Assembly: GCA_017613485.1 (NCBI GenBank)
Contig: JAGADS010000034.1
Location: 1-10,908, forward strand
Source of the DNA: Treponema sp.
GTDB taxonomy: Bacteria; Spirochaetota; Spirochaetia; Treponematales; Treponemataceae
Direction: 5' to 3'
Length of the DNA: 10,908 nucleotides
The notes beneath the pieces are model-generated. The model was not told where the DNA came from and made no database searches. It saw only the letters and a program-made list of their open reading frames with translations. Positions 1-6,844 of the stretch are shown piece by piece. Position 1 is the stretch's first letter. Each line of letters begins with the position of its first letter. A program made the translations under genes and the position numbers.

Positions 1-28
1 TACTCCACCCCCGGCTCCGTTCACTGAC

Positions 29-50
29 GCCGCCGTCCATGGCGGCTTTT
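29..50 (+). terminator. Hairpin followed by a T run, possible terminator
   Basis: GCCGCC (29-34) and GGCGGC (41-46) form a perfect 6-bp GC stem around a 6-nt loop, followed directly by TTTT (47-50). In the plus direction this is a short intrinsic-terminator shape and could end a gene lying left of the window. On the minus strand there is no T run, so it is less likely to terminate the tRNA transcript. It could equally be one unit of a palindromic repeat, because a GTTCACT-containing motif recurs beside it. Confidence 0.4.
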
Positions 51-68
51 CCTCCCCCCTGGTCGGCG

Positions 69-114
69 TTCACTACGCTTCAAGTCCTAGAACTAAATAG
101 TAATGTGTAGTGAA
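69..114. repeat. Inverted repeat enclosing a 13-bp copy of the tRNA T-arm
   Basis: TTCACTAC (69-76) and GTAGTGAA (107-114) are perfect 8-bp inverted repeats. Inside them, TTCAAGTCCTAGA (79-91) is identical to the T-arm and 3' acceptor start of the neighbouring tRNA, but on the opposite strand: the plus strand at 147-159 is its exact reverse complement. In the minus-strand transcript the tRNA would be followed by a hairpin whose loop is complementary to its own T-arm. Function is unknown. It may be a decayed partial tRNA copy or a processing structure. Confidence 0.45.
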
Positions 115-139
115 ATAGTTAAATGAGCTGGAGATTTTT

Positions 140-213
<74 letters not shown>

Positions 214-224
214 GAAGTGATAAT

Positions 225-253
225 ATATTATAGGAAAATGAATGTTAAGTCAA
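225..253 (-). promoter_or_regulatory. Sigma-70 type promoter for the tRNA gene
   Basis: The minus strand reads TTGACT (plus 248-253) as a -35 box and TAATAT (plus 225-230) as a -10 box, 17 bp apart. An overlapping TATAAT (plus 227-232) would leave a 15-bp spacer. Transcription would start a few bases before the tRNA 5' end at 213, which fits a short leader removed by RNase P. Confidence 0.6.
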
Positions 254-300
254 TATAGAGGATAAAAGATTGGTTCGGAGTTTTGTAATCAGATTACAGG

Positions 301-1209
301 TCAATAAATCTTTTTCAGCTCATTCAGGACGCGTTTTTTGTCGGTGGGCCAGGCGGGGGCCAGGAGCTTCCCTTTGGGCGGGTCTCCGGTTAGGCGGTGG
401 ACTATGCAGTTTGACGGTAGCAGGGGAAGGGCCTTTTTTAGCAACCCAAAGTATTCATCTTGGCTCAGGGGCTGGTATTGGCCTCTTTGGTACATGTCTG
501 CGAGTGCCGTGTTTTTCAGGACGTAGAGGACGGTGATCTTTATGCCGAAAAACTGTCCGCTTTCCTTGTTGTGCTGAACTACAAACTTAACTGAATCCAT
601 CATGTCTTTTTCTGTTTCTCCGGGGAGGCCGAAAATCAAGTGGCTTACGATGTGAATCTCCGGGGAAGCCTTTTTGATTCTTTTTATGGCATCGATGTAA
701 TCCTGATTTGTGTAAAGGCGGTTGATTGTGCCTGCGGTGGTTTCATTTGAAGTCTGTAGTCCCAGCTCTATCTGAACAAAGTGTTCTCTTGAGATTTCTG
801 CTAGTCCGTTCAATATCTCCTGATTCAGGCAGTCGGGGCGGGTGGCAAAGGCAAGTCCTTCAACTTTATCACACAAAAGTGATTCCCGGTATTTGGCAAG
901 AAGTGATGTGGCATTCCCATAGGTGGAGGAAAAGTTCTGGAAGTAGGCTATGTATTTCCCCTCGCGTTCTCCGCTTCTTCCGTGGACTTTTGATTCAACA
1001 AGCTTTATGCCCTGCCCAATCTGTTCTCTTATGGAAAGATTCCTGTCCGAGGCAAAATCTCCGCTTCCAGATTCAGAGCAAAATATGCATCCACCGGTTC
1101 CCTTGGTTCCATCGCGGTTTGGGCATGTACATCCTGCATCCAGAGAAATCTTGTAAGTCTTGCACCCGAAAATTGATTCGTAGAAGTCTGTAAGTTTTAT
1201 AAAATGCAA
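301..1209 (-). CDS. Radical SAM protein, YhcC/TIGR01212 type
   Basis: This 302-residue cytoplasmic protein is a radical SAM enzyme of the YhcC (TIGR01212) group, which is related to the Elp3 branch; the substrate of this group is not well defined. The N-terminal stretch around residues 24-46 holds the cluster-binding cysteines C29, C41 and C44 in the spacing C-x11-C-x2-C, inside the family hallmark TCPNRDGTKGTGGC. C27 is an extra nearby cysteine. Further family-like segments are AYFQNFSSTY (the tunnel/partner strand), ATRPDC, LGLQT, HLIFGLPGET and RLTGDPP near the C-terminus. Length is normal for the group. The start codon is TTG (plus 1207-1209), preceded on the minus strand by a GGGGA ribosome site; an ATG 11 bases upstream is out of frame. 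The gene starts only 25 bp after the thioesterase stop, so the two are probably co-transcribed. Confidence 0.88.
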   Translation of the reverse strand: MHFIKLTDFYESIFGCKTYKISLDAGCTCPNRDGTKGTGGCIFCSESGSGDFASDRNLSIREQIGQGIKLVESKVHGRSGEREGKYIAYFQNFSSTYGNATSLLAKYRESLLCDKVEGLAFATRPDCLNQEILNGLAEISREHFVQIELGLQTSNETTAGTINRLYTNQDYIDAIKRIKKASPEIHIVSHLIFGLPGETEKDMMDSVKFVVQHNKESGQFFGIKITVLYVLKNTALADMYQRGQYQPLSQDEYFGLLKKALPLLPSNCIVHRLTGDPPKGKLLAPAWPTDKKRVLNELKKIY

Positions 1210-1234
1210 TTTTTCCCCATATTATATTTTTGTA

Positions 1235-1633
1235 TCAGGCATTAAGCTTCATGCCGCTTATGGTTACAAATGCCACCTTGTTGCCCAGGTCATCGCTTAC
1301 ATCAATTCCGTAAAGACATGTGGTGCGGCCGTCCTTAATCAGATGGGATTTGGCTATGAGTTTTTTTCCCTTTGCCATGCCAATGAAATTTATCTGGCTT
1401 GTAACGGAAACGGTCTTTGGCTGGTTGAAGTTTGAGGAAACTGCGAATGTGTAGTCTGCAAGAGTAAAGGTTGCTCCTCCCATTACACCCCCGTATGCGT
1501 TCTGGTGCATTCGGGTAATCTCCATTGAGCACTGAGCATAGTGGTCTCCGATCTCATCAATTACAATGCCGCTCGCTTTTGTTGCGTAGTAGTCTTCCCC
1601 AAAGAATTCACGTGCCTTTTCCAAATCTGTCAT
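1235..1633 (-). CDS. PaaI-family hotdog-fold acyl-CoA thioesterase
   Basis: This 132-residue cytoplasmic protein fits the PaaI/YigI-like hotdog thioesterases, which hydrolyse acyl- or aryl-CoA thioesters as homotetramers. The diagnostic central-helix segment runs from H43 through N45, G48, G49 to the LADYTFA stretch; D60 matches the family catalytic acidic residue. In many family members the segment reads GxxHGG, whereas here the histidine position is M51 (GGVMGG). The second half, with QINFIGMAKGKKL and the closing VAFVTISGMKL strand, completes the fold, and no domain is missing. Translation starts at ATG after a strong GAGGAG ribosome site. It is the first gene of a likely two-gene unit with the downstream radical SAM gene. 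The true substrate cannot be read from the sequence. Confidence 0.88.
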   Translation of the reverse strand: MTDLEKAREFFGEDYYATKASGIVIDEIGDHYAQCSMEITRMHQNAYGGVMGGATFTLADYTFAVSSNFNQPKTVSVTSQINFIGMAKGKKLIAKSHLIKDGRTTCLYGIDVSDDLGNKVAFVTISGMKLNA

Positions 1634-1639
1634 ACAATG

Positions 1640-1662
1640 CTCCTCTTTGTGCTACTATAGCA
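1640..1662 (-). promoter_or_regulatory. Extended -10 promoter and ribosome site of the thioesterase gene
   Basis: On the minus strand TGC is followed directly by TATAGT (plus 1654-1662), an extended -10 shape. No good -35 box lies 16-18 bp upstream. The predicted start would fall near 1647, giving a very short leader that begins at the GAGGAGC ribosome site (plus 1639-1645). Confidence 0.4.
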
Positions 1663-1730
1663 TAATACAGGCTCAAAAGGAAGTGATGTGACTTTGCCCT
1701 TTAACGTTTTGCGTTTTTTGTTGTTTATGT

Positions 1731-1739
1731 AAAAGGAGG
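1731..1739 (+). promoter_or_regulatory. Strong Shine-Dalgarno before the first lipoprotein
   Basis: AAAAGGAGG ends 8 nt before the ATG at 1748. A nearer ATG at 1741 is out of frame, so this site fixes the start at 1748. I see no convincing promoter boxes between 1663 and 1730 for the plus strand. Confidence 0.7.
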
Positions 1740-1747
1740 CATGATTT

Positions 1748-2155
1748 ATGAGAAAAATTGCTTTATCGGCCATTTTGGTTTTGTGTCTGGTTGTATTTGC
1801 TTCGTGTAAGAGCGAAAAAAATCTGAATGTTGCGGGAAAAACCTATCTTTATGAAAAAGAGGGCTTTGGAGATGGTTTCAGGATTCAGCTTAGGGTGGAC
1901 GGTACCTTTGTCTATTACGAAGGGGCTTTAAGCAGCTATATCGGTATGGGAACATGGAAAACGAGCGGTAACATACTGACAATGCACGATGGCGGCGAGA
2001 TGGGAAATCCTCATTTCAAGAATAATTTTATAATTGAAGAGAACAGGATAATCTGGCAGGAGAAGGATTCCACCAATTTTCTGTATCTTAAAATCTCTGA
2101 CGGCGACAGTTTCTGGGTAACGGATGATGATTCAGGCTTCCCCTTTGACATGTAA
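1748..2155 (+). CDS. Small lipoprotein of unknown function, beta-rich
   Basis: This 135-residue protein opens with a clear lipoprotein signal: basic MRK, a hydrophobic stretch and the lipobox F-A-S-C, with C20 as the lipidated residue. The loose lipobox (F at -3) is typical of spirochaetes. The mature part of about 115 residues alternates polar and hydrophobic residues, as in a small beta-barrel or lipocalin-like fold. It includes a strand-turn pattern around VDGTFVYYEG and GMGTWKTSGNILTMHD, reminiscent of small lipoproteins that measure 'feature grows with threshold' type beta hairpins, although I cannot assign a named family. It is probably anchored on the periplasmic or outer surface. It is first of three consecutive plus-strand lipoprotein genes, but a 119-bp gap with its own possible promoter separates it from the next. 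Confidence 0.85.
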   Translation: MRKIALSAILVLCLVVFASCKSEKNLNVAGKTYLYEKEGFGDGFRIQLRVDGTFVYYEGALSSYIGMGTWKTSGNILTMHDGGEMGNPHFKNNFIIEENRIIWQEKDSTNFLYLKISDGDSFWVTDDDSGFPFDM

Positions 2156-2179
2156 AATCCGCCAAAAGCCTTGTTCTGA

Positions 2180-2208
2180 TTGCAGAAATTGAACTTTTGT
2201 ATTAAAAT
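2180..2208 (+). promoter_or_regulatory. Possible promoter for the second lipoprotein and peptidase genes
   Basis: TTGCAG (2180-2185) and TAAAAT (2203-2208) stand 17 bp apart in the AT-rich gap between two lipoprotein genes. The -10 matches five of six consensus bases; the -35 is weaker. It would serve the coupled genes at 2275 and 2780. Confidence 0.4.
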
Positions 2209-2264
2209 TATAGGAAAAGTTCTCTTTGTTACGGAATGAGTTGATTTTTGTTTTTAGTCTGGCT

Positions 2265-2269
2265 GGAGG
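2265..2269 (+). promoter_or_regulatory. Ribosome site that fixes the start at 2275
   Basis: GGAGG lies 5 nt before the ATG at 2275. The frame stays open to a TTG at 2248, but that start has no ribosome site and would put nine residues ahead of the signal peptide's basic MKK. The ATG at 2275 is therefore preferred. Confidence 0.75.
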
Positions 2270-2274
2270 TTTAT

Positions 2275-2772
2275 ATGAAAAAACTCAAGTTGATGGCAGG
2301 GATTTTTGTTCCGCTTGTGATTCTTATTTCCCTTGCGTCGTGTAAGAATTTGATAGACGAGATGGAGATTAAAGGATATAGGTATATCCTCAGTGCGATA
2401 GAAGATGATGAACTGGATCGCCTGTACCTGTATCCTTATGGAGCTTTTACCTATAAGCTTGATTTTGCCACAAGTGGTAATACTGTTATTCGTACGATTA
2501 TTACATGGGATGATGAAATTGACGAGACAGAAGGAACTTTTTCTGTTGATAAAAATAATATATCGTTATCTTTCCCTGAGTCAGAAAAAAGAACTGGAGA
2601 AAAAATTAAGATGCCGGAAGAGAGGATAACACTCAGTTATAATAAGAATAGTGGACTATTATCTGGTAACATTAATCTTCCTCAAATAAATCCAAATACA
2701 GAAGAAATAATGGAAGATGAAATAACTCAAGTTTATGGGAAACTTAGGGCCATTTCAAGAGTTAGTGAGTAG
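2275..2772 (+). CDS. Small lipoprotein of unknown function
   Basis: Starting at the ATG with the good ribosome site, the protein has 165 residues. It opens with MKKLKL, a hydrophobic core and the lipobox L-A-S-C, so C23 is the likely lipidated residue. The mature region is rich in charged and aromatic residues (for example DRLYLYPYGAFTYKLDFATS and TWDDEIDETEGTFSVDKNNISLSF), with a predicted series of beta strands. The TEGTFSVDKNNISLSF pattern resembles the calycin-like repeats of other small bacterial lipoproteins, but no named family can be given with certainty. No catalytic motif is visible. Its TAG stop lies 7 nt before the ATG of the peptidase gene, and the peptidase's ribosome site overlaps this stop, so the two are translationally coupled. 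It may be an accessory or inhibitor-like partner of the peptidase; that is inference from position only. Confidence 0.83.
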   Translation: MKKLKLMAGIFVPLVILISLASCKNLIDEMEIKGYRYILSAIEDDELDRLYLYPYGAFTYKLDFATSGNTVIRTIITWDDEIDETEGTFSVDKNNISLSFPESEKRTGEKIKMPEERITLSYNKNSGLLSGNINLPQINPNTEEIMEDEITQVYGKLRAISRVSE

Positions 2773-2776
2773 GGGG
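2771..2776 (+). promoter_or_regulatory. Ribosome site overlapping the upstream stop codon
   Basis: AGGGGG overlaps the TAG stop of the preceding gene. It is only 3 nt from the ATG at 2780 but 6 nt from an in-frame GTG at 2783, so the GTG, one codon later, may be the true start. Confidence 0.5.
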
Positions 2777-2779
2777 TAA

Positions 2780-4990
2780 ATGGTGAAACGTGCTAAATAT
2801 GGTTTTTTTACAAAAATTTTTTCCGCACTCGTAATATTGATTTCATCTTTGTGCTTTGTTTCCTGCGGTGACATACTGAACATTTTGGTTCCGGTTTTGT
2901 TCGGACAGATTAGCGATTTTACCGCAACGCCAGGAAATGAATATGTTTCTCTTTCCTGGAATAACGGCTATTATTCCGGATACCTTCAACTTAAAGTAAA
3001 TAGGACTGATTCAACTACAATTGAGCAGAAGGGATGGATGGAGCCTGATGCACAGGGGTTTCTGCCCACAGGATGCTATGTTGATGGTCTTCATAATAAC
3101 GTATCCTATACATTTACACTTTCCCTCTATGAGCAAGAAGATGAAAATTCAAATTTGATTTCTCAGGTGACGGCAAGGGCTACTCCTACTGAAGATGGTG
3201 GGGGAGGCTCCGGCGGTTCTGGTGGTGGAAGCGGTTCTTCTACCACGATGAATGTTTCTGGCGGCCAATACTTCCTGGAACTGCCTGGTAATACATCATC
3301 AGTTACGATTACAGGTGCTAACGGCAAGCTTATCACCTATGCAAATGTAAATACAAACACGTCCGGCATAATTAAGAGTTCTGCGGCTCGTCGCTATGTC
3401 TCTGGTTTAAGGGCTGCGGACACTGGTATTAGGGAAGTTGCTTCTGCGGCTGTTGAAGATGTATCTACAGATACGAGTCCTGTTCGTCATTTTGTTCCGC
3501 CAAGCTCTGTGACTATGCTTCCAAGTGCGGCAAGATCTGGTGCAAGCGGTGATACCTGGAATAAATCAAATCCACAGATAGGTCAGACACGCTCAATCTA
3601 TGTTGATGCAGATGCTAACATTTCGTCATTCAGACAGGAGCAGATGACCCTTTATGCCATCGGTTATAAGCCTGGAACTGATGATGATATCGCATGTCTT
3701 GTATGGGCAAAGGCAAGCGATGTTGAATCTGGACATACTAATTCAGTAAACACAAAAATCAGCGAAGACGTTATTCAGGATATTGTCTTTAAATTCGTGC
3801 AGCACTATCAGTTTGAGGAAGAGGTTTTCGGAAATACATACGACAGGCTTTTGACTAAGGCAGGATCCACTCCATTGTCAAATGCTCCTACAAATGACTG
3901 GGTGAATATCGTTCTTTATGATATCGGTCGTGACGGTACAAAGGGAAGCTGCGGTGTTGTAGGTTATTTCTGGGCTAAGGATTATTATAATACAGGGTAT
4001 ACAAACTCAAGATCAGACCCAAGAAGCGTTACAAACGAGGGAAAATATTTCTATATAGACGTACCTTTCTGCAACTATAATTCAACTAGCAATACTTATA
4101 CAACAGGAAACAACTCCGTAAGCGGTACTGTCTTGTCTACACTGTTCCATGAATACCAGCACATGATAGACTTTAATACAAAGACGGTTACCTATCAAAA
4201 GGACACCACCAGCTGCACATGGTACAACGAGATGCTTTCCATGCTGTGCGAGGACATAATGGGAGATCAGCTTGGATTAGGTAATGCAGACAGGGTTGCA
4301 ACAGGCCGCATCAAGAATTTCAATGCATATTATTATTACAGCGGAATAGCACAGTATCTTGATACAAATTCCTGGGTTTCATATGGAACTGCTTATGCCT
4401 TTGGTGCATGGCTTGTGCGTAACTATGGCGGAGTACCTTTGATAAAGGAAATGAGCAGAAACAATGCCGTTGGAATAGACAGTATAGTAAAGGCTGTTAA
4501 GACTGTTACTGGAGTTGACCGATCTTGGGCTCAGCTTATGGAAGAATATATTCAGGCTTGTGCTTTCAGGACAACATTTGCCGGAAATCATGGTTTGGAT
4601 ACATTCAATGTTGTACCGAATGATACATATACAACGAGTATCAATGGGGCAGGACCTAATGTAACACTTTATGCAATGCTTGATAATTCAGGATTATTAA
4701 CTTCAATGAATGTTCCCAACACACTTGAAGGAACCCTAAAGGGAATCAATTTGTGGAGTGGCAATTATAGAAACAAAACCACATACGGTCCTGTGATTCT
4801 GGGGAGCAGCTCTGCGGTGGACGTGCAGCCTACAGGTTTTGTATTCCACAATGTCGGAAAGGCAACACAAGATGAAGTTACACTCAGGTTCACGACTTCT
4901 TCCAATTCCAACGAAAAGCTGTATATTTTTGTTCAGGATAATAAGGCAAGTAGTGACAAGGATTTAACGGTAGAAGTAACGCAGAGTTAA
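2780..4990 (+). CDS. FN3-containing lipoprotein zinc metallopeptidase, M30 (hyicolysin)-like
   Basis: This 736-residue surface or periplasmic lipoprotein looks like a secreted metallopeptidase. It begins with a lipoprotein signal (lipobox F-V-S-C, C29). Residues about 43-134 form a fibronectin type III domain (DFTATPGNEYVSLSWN ... SYTFTLSLYE). A flexible 15-residue Gly/Ser linker follows at 140-154. The catalytic region holds the zinc motif HEYQH at 457-461 (H457, E458, H461), with a likely third ligand E484 in WYNEMLSM. The segments VVGYFWAKDYY upstream and SYGTAYAFGAWLVRNYGG downstream match the layout of M30-like peptidases. The last 110 or so residues look like a beta-sandwich domain (LRFTTSSNSNEKLYIFVQDN). 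All catalytic residues are present. It probably degrades host or dietary proteins outside the cell, but substrate and exact family are inferred by eye. The start may be ATG 2780 or GTG 2783. Confidence 0.82.
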   Translation: MVKRAKYGFFTKIFSALVILISSLCFVSCGDILNILVPVLFGQISDFTATPGNEYVSLSWNNGYYSGYLQLKVNRTDSTTIEQKGWMEPDAQGFLPTGCYVDGLHNNVSYTFTLSLYEQEDENSNLISQVTARATPTEDGGGGSGGSGGGSGSSTTMNVSGGQYFLELPGNTSSVTITGANGKLITYANVNTNTSGIIKSSAARRYVSGLRAADTGIREVASAAVEDVSTDTSPVRHFVPPSSVTMLPSAARSGASGDTWNKSNPQIGQTRSIYVDADANISSFRQEQMTLYAIGYKPGTDDDIACLVWAKASDVESGHTNSVNTKISEDVIQDIVFKFVQHYQFEEEVFGNTYDRLLTKAGSTPLSNAPTNDWVNIVLYDIGRDGTKGSCGVVGYFWAKDYYNTGYTNSRSDPRSVTNEGKYFYIDVPFCNYNSTSNTYTTGNNSVSGTVLSTLFHEYQHMIDFNTKTVTYQKDTTSCTWYNEMLSMLCEDIMGDQLGLGNADRVATGRIKNFNAYYYYSGIAQYLDTNSWVSYGTAYAFGAWLVRNYGGVPLIKEMSRNNAVGIDSIVKAVKTVTGVDRSWAQLMEEYIQACAFRTTFAGNHGLDTFNVVPNDTYTTSINGAGPNVTLYAMLDNSGLLTSMNVPNTLEGTLKGINLWSGNYRNKTTYGPVILGSSSAVDVQPTGFVFHNVGKATQDEVTLRFTTSSNSNEKLYIFVQDNKASSDKDLTVEVTQS

Positions 4991-5030
4991 TATTTTCAGA
5001 ATGGGAGAAGAATGTCTAAAAACTGTAGAA

Positions 5031-5114
5031 TTGTCATTGCCGTGCGTGACACGGCAATCTTAAAATATTGTAATACAAAAATATAGATTGCCGGATCGAG
5101 TCCGACAATGACAA
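5031..5114. repeat. Palindromic double-hairpin repeat, copy 1
   Basis: The element is bounded by 9-bp terminal inverted repeats TTGTCATTG (5031-5039) and CAATGACAA (5106-5114). Its left hairpin is ATTGCCGTG (5036-5044), a 5-nt loop, and CACGGCAAT (5050-5058). Its right hairpin is ATTGCCGGA (5087-5095), a 5-nt loop, and TCCGACAAT (5101-5109) with one C-A mismatch. An AT-rich spacer joins the two. No coding sequence is inside, so it is a non-autonomous MITE- or REP-like element. It lies between the peptidase stop and the aminopeptidase start and may also end transcription of the former. Confidence 0.85.
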
Positions 5115-5160
5115 ATCTTGTTTTTGGATGACCCTGACAATTTTCGCAAGGAGTACGTGA

Positions 5161-6273
5161 ATGTCAAAAACAAAAACACCGGCACAGACTGTGATTCAGG
5201 AAGTATGTAAAATCAAGAAGGGCGAGACGGTTTTGATAATCGCAAACCCCGAGACAAACCTTATTGCACAGGATTTATATCTTGCATCTCAGGAAGTGGA
5301 AGCAAAACCCACACTCATTTTCCAGCCGAAGAAAACCATAATGGACATGGCAGAGAAAGCTGTAATCGGTGCAATCAAGACAGAGCCCGATGTTATATTC
5401 TCCATTTCTGCAAACAAGCTCGGAAAAGATGCGGATGCCATAGCAAACCCATATACAATGGATAACGGCGAAACTTATGACAATACATTCGATTACCTTT
5501 TGACAGGAAAAAAATGCATACGTGCAGTGTGGACTCCGGGGCTTACACAGGACATGTTCAGGAGGACAGTTCAGATTGACTATGATTTGCTCAGGAAAAG
5601 ATGTGCGGATATTTGTGCTCTTTATAATGATGCCGTAAGCGTACATGTTACTTCGCCAGGTGGAACCGATGTGCTTGTTCCGGTGAATGACCGTGTGGCT
5701 CTTGTTGATGACGGAGACTTTTCAAAGCCAGGTAGCGGCGGAAATGTTCCAAGCGGAGAGGTTTTCATATCTCCTCAGCTGCCGGGAGTGGGGGAATCAA
5801 AAGGCATAAGCGGAACCATTGTGTTTGACGGAAGCATGACTTTTTCCGGCGGCGATGCAATGCTTAAGACTCCTATAAAAGTGAAAGTCGAGGGCGGTTT
5901 TGTAAGCGACATAAGCGGTGGCGAGGAAGCTAAGAGGCTTTTAAAGGATGTAACCGCGGCAGAGAAAGAAGCCGTTCAAATGGAAGCAAACGGTAAACTG
6001 GAAAAAGGACAGGGAGCAGTGTACAGCCGCAACGCAAGAAACATCGGGGAGCTGGGCATCGGTCTTAATCCTGCTGCAACCATAACAGGAAACATGCTTG
6101 AGGACGAGAAGGCTTTCAGGACATGTCATTTTGCAATCGGGCAGAACTACGACGGAGACGCACCTGCACTGATTCATTTTGACGGAATAGTACGTGAGCC
6201 GACCATTACAATCAATTACAGGGACGGCCACAGCTTTACTCTGCTTGAGAACGGAAGCCTGAAGATAGACTGA
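5161..6273 (+). CDS. M29-family aminopeptidase (AmpS/PepT-type thermophilic aminopeptidase family)
   Basis: This 370-residue protein without a signal peptide is a cytoplasmic dinuclear-metal aminopeptidase of family M29, removing N-terminal residues from peptides. The metal and active-site segments of the family are all visible: NVPSGEVFISP with E200, IGELGIGLNP with E297, EDEKAF with E316 followed by CHFAIG with H323, and LIHFD with H339 and D341. The N-terminal half (residues 1-190) has the expected alpha/beta domain, with ETNLIAQDLYLAS and AVWTPGLTQDMFRR. It is slightly shorter than the roughly 400 residues of typical members, but no motif is missing. It starts at ATG 5161 behind AAGGAG with a 7-nt gap. 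Two direct copies of the same palindromic repeat flank the gene. Functionally it could finish peptides released by the upstream extracellular peptidase; that link is inferred from context. Confidence 0.9.
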   Translation: MSKTKTPAQTVIQEVCKIKKGETVLIIANPETNLIAQDLYLASQEVEAKPTLIFQPKKTIMDMAEKAVIGAIKTEPDVIFSISANKLGKDADAIANPYTMDNGETYDNTFDYLLTGKKCIRAVWTPGLTQDMFRRTVQIDYDLLRKRCADICALYNDAVSVHVTSPGGTDVLVPVNDRVALVDDGDFSKPGSGGNVPSGEVFISPQLPGVGESKGISGTIVFDGSMTFSGGDAMLKTPIKVKVEGGFVSDISGGEEAKRLLKDVTAAEKEAVQMEANGKLEKGQGAVYSRNARNIGELGIGLNPAATITGNMLEDEKAFRTCHFAIGQNYDGDAPALIHFDGIVREPTITINYRDGHSFTLLENGSLKID

Positions 6274-6289
6274 TACATGCTATCTTAAG

Positions 6290-6367
6290 TGTCATTGCCG
6301 TGCAGGACACGGCAATCTCTTGTATCGAGGAATGATTAAGATTGTCGGATCAAGTCCGACAATGACA
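6290..6367. repeat. Palindromic double-hairpin repeat, copy 2
   Basis: This is a 78-bp second copy of the element at 5031-5114, in the same orientation. Terminal inverted repeats are TGTCATTG (6290-6297) and CAATGACA (6360-6367). The left hairpin ATTGCCGTG/CACGGCAAT (6294-6302, 6308-6316) is perfect. The right hairpin ATTGTCGGA/TCCGACAAT (6341-6349, 6355-6363) is also perfect, so the C-A mismatch of copy 1 is absent here. Loops are 5 nt; the spacer sequence differs from copy 1. It begins 16 bp after the aminopeptidase stop and ends 15 bp before the next gene's ATG, so it makes up most of that gene's leader. Confidence 0.87.
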
Positions 6368-6382
6368 AAATAGGGGTAGAAT

Positions 6383-6820
6383 ATGAAACGAAGAATAATA
6401 TTTTTGACAATGGCATTAATAATCACCGTGTCTGCAATTCCTGTTGTTGCAGGAGGTTCCAAGGAAGATATGGCAGATGAAGATACAGTAAGCGAACTGA
6501 ATCAGAAGAATGTACTTCATGTGGTGGGAGAAAGACCTGCTGATTTTGGTGAGGGCGGTGGTGGCGGTGCTGCTCGTGTTCCTGATGGATTTGGCGAGGT
6601 TCAGGCTGAATTGACTGTTCTTACAGGTAAACTCAAAGTAAGCGGCGGTCAGGGAAAACGTTCGTTCAAGCTAAAGGCAGATGACGGTAAGACATATCAG
6701 GTCCAGGTTGAGGATTCAAGGATGGAAATTCTTGCAGAGCTTAAGGGTAAAAAGATAAAAGCCCGCGGTGTCTTCTACGGAAAGAATTTCCTCGTGTTCG
6801 ACTTTATTCTGCTAAAGTAA
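6383..6820 (+). CDS. Small exported protein with C-terminal OB-fold-like domain
   Basis: This 145-residue protein carries a signal peptide (MKRR, hydrophobic core, P-V-V-A) likely cut after A23, leaving a mature start GGSKED. The GGSKE style is common after signal peptides in Treponema exported proteins; there is no lipobox cysteine, so it is not a lipoprotein by this route. Residues about 55-70 are a Gly-rich linker (EGGGGGAA). Residues about 72-145 look like a small OB-fold or beta-barrel: ELTVLTGKLKVSG, FKLKADDGKTYQVQVED and KGKKIKARGVFYGKNFLVFDFILL. This recalls DNA- or ligand-binding OB domains found in other exported proteins, but no function can be assigned. The ribosome site AGGGG is 6 nt before the ATG. 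Its leader consists almost wholly of repeat copy 2, so the promoter is probably upstream or inside the repeat. Confidence 0.82.
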   Translation: MKRRIIFLTMALIITVSAIPVVAGGSKEDMADEDTVSELNQKNVLHVVGERPADFGEGGGGGAARVPDGFGEVQAELTVLTGKLKVSGGQGKRSFKLKADDGKTYQVQVEDSRMEILAELKGKKIKARGVFYGKNFLVFDFILLK

Positions 6821-6844
6821 TTGTAAGGGGGAAACGCCTTTTAT

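Noticed and set aside
726..1193. 155-codon plus-strand reading frame
   Set aside because: It lies opposite the radical SAM gene, whose cysteine motif and family hallmarks make the minus strand the coding one.
1661..1666. CATAAT as a plus-strand -10 box for the first lipoprotein
   Set aside because: No -35 box at suitable spacing, and the same bases are better explained by the minus-strand extended -10 of the thioesterase gene.
2248..2250. TTG start for the second lipoprotein
   Set aside because: It has no ribosome site and would add residues before a normal lipoprotein signal; the ATG at 2275 has GGAGG at 5 nt.
5275..5646. Antisense reading frame of 123 codons inside the aminopeptidase gene
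   Set aside because: It lies opposite a well-supported coding gene with all family motifs, has no ribosome site and shows no recognisable domain.
6824..6842. Terminator after the exported-protein gene (AAGGGGG...CCTTTT)
   Set aside because: Only about four base pairs can form around a loop of eight; the palindromic repeat that follows is a better candidate for termination.
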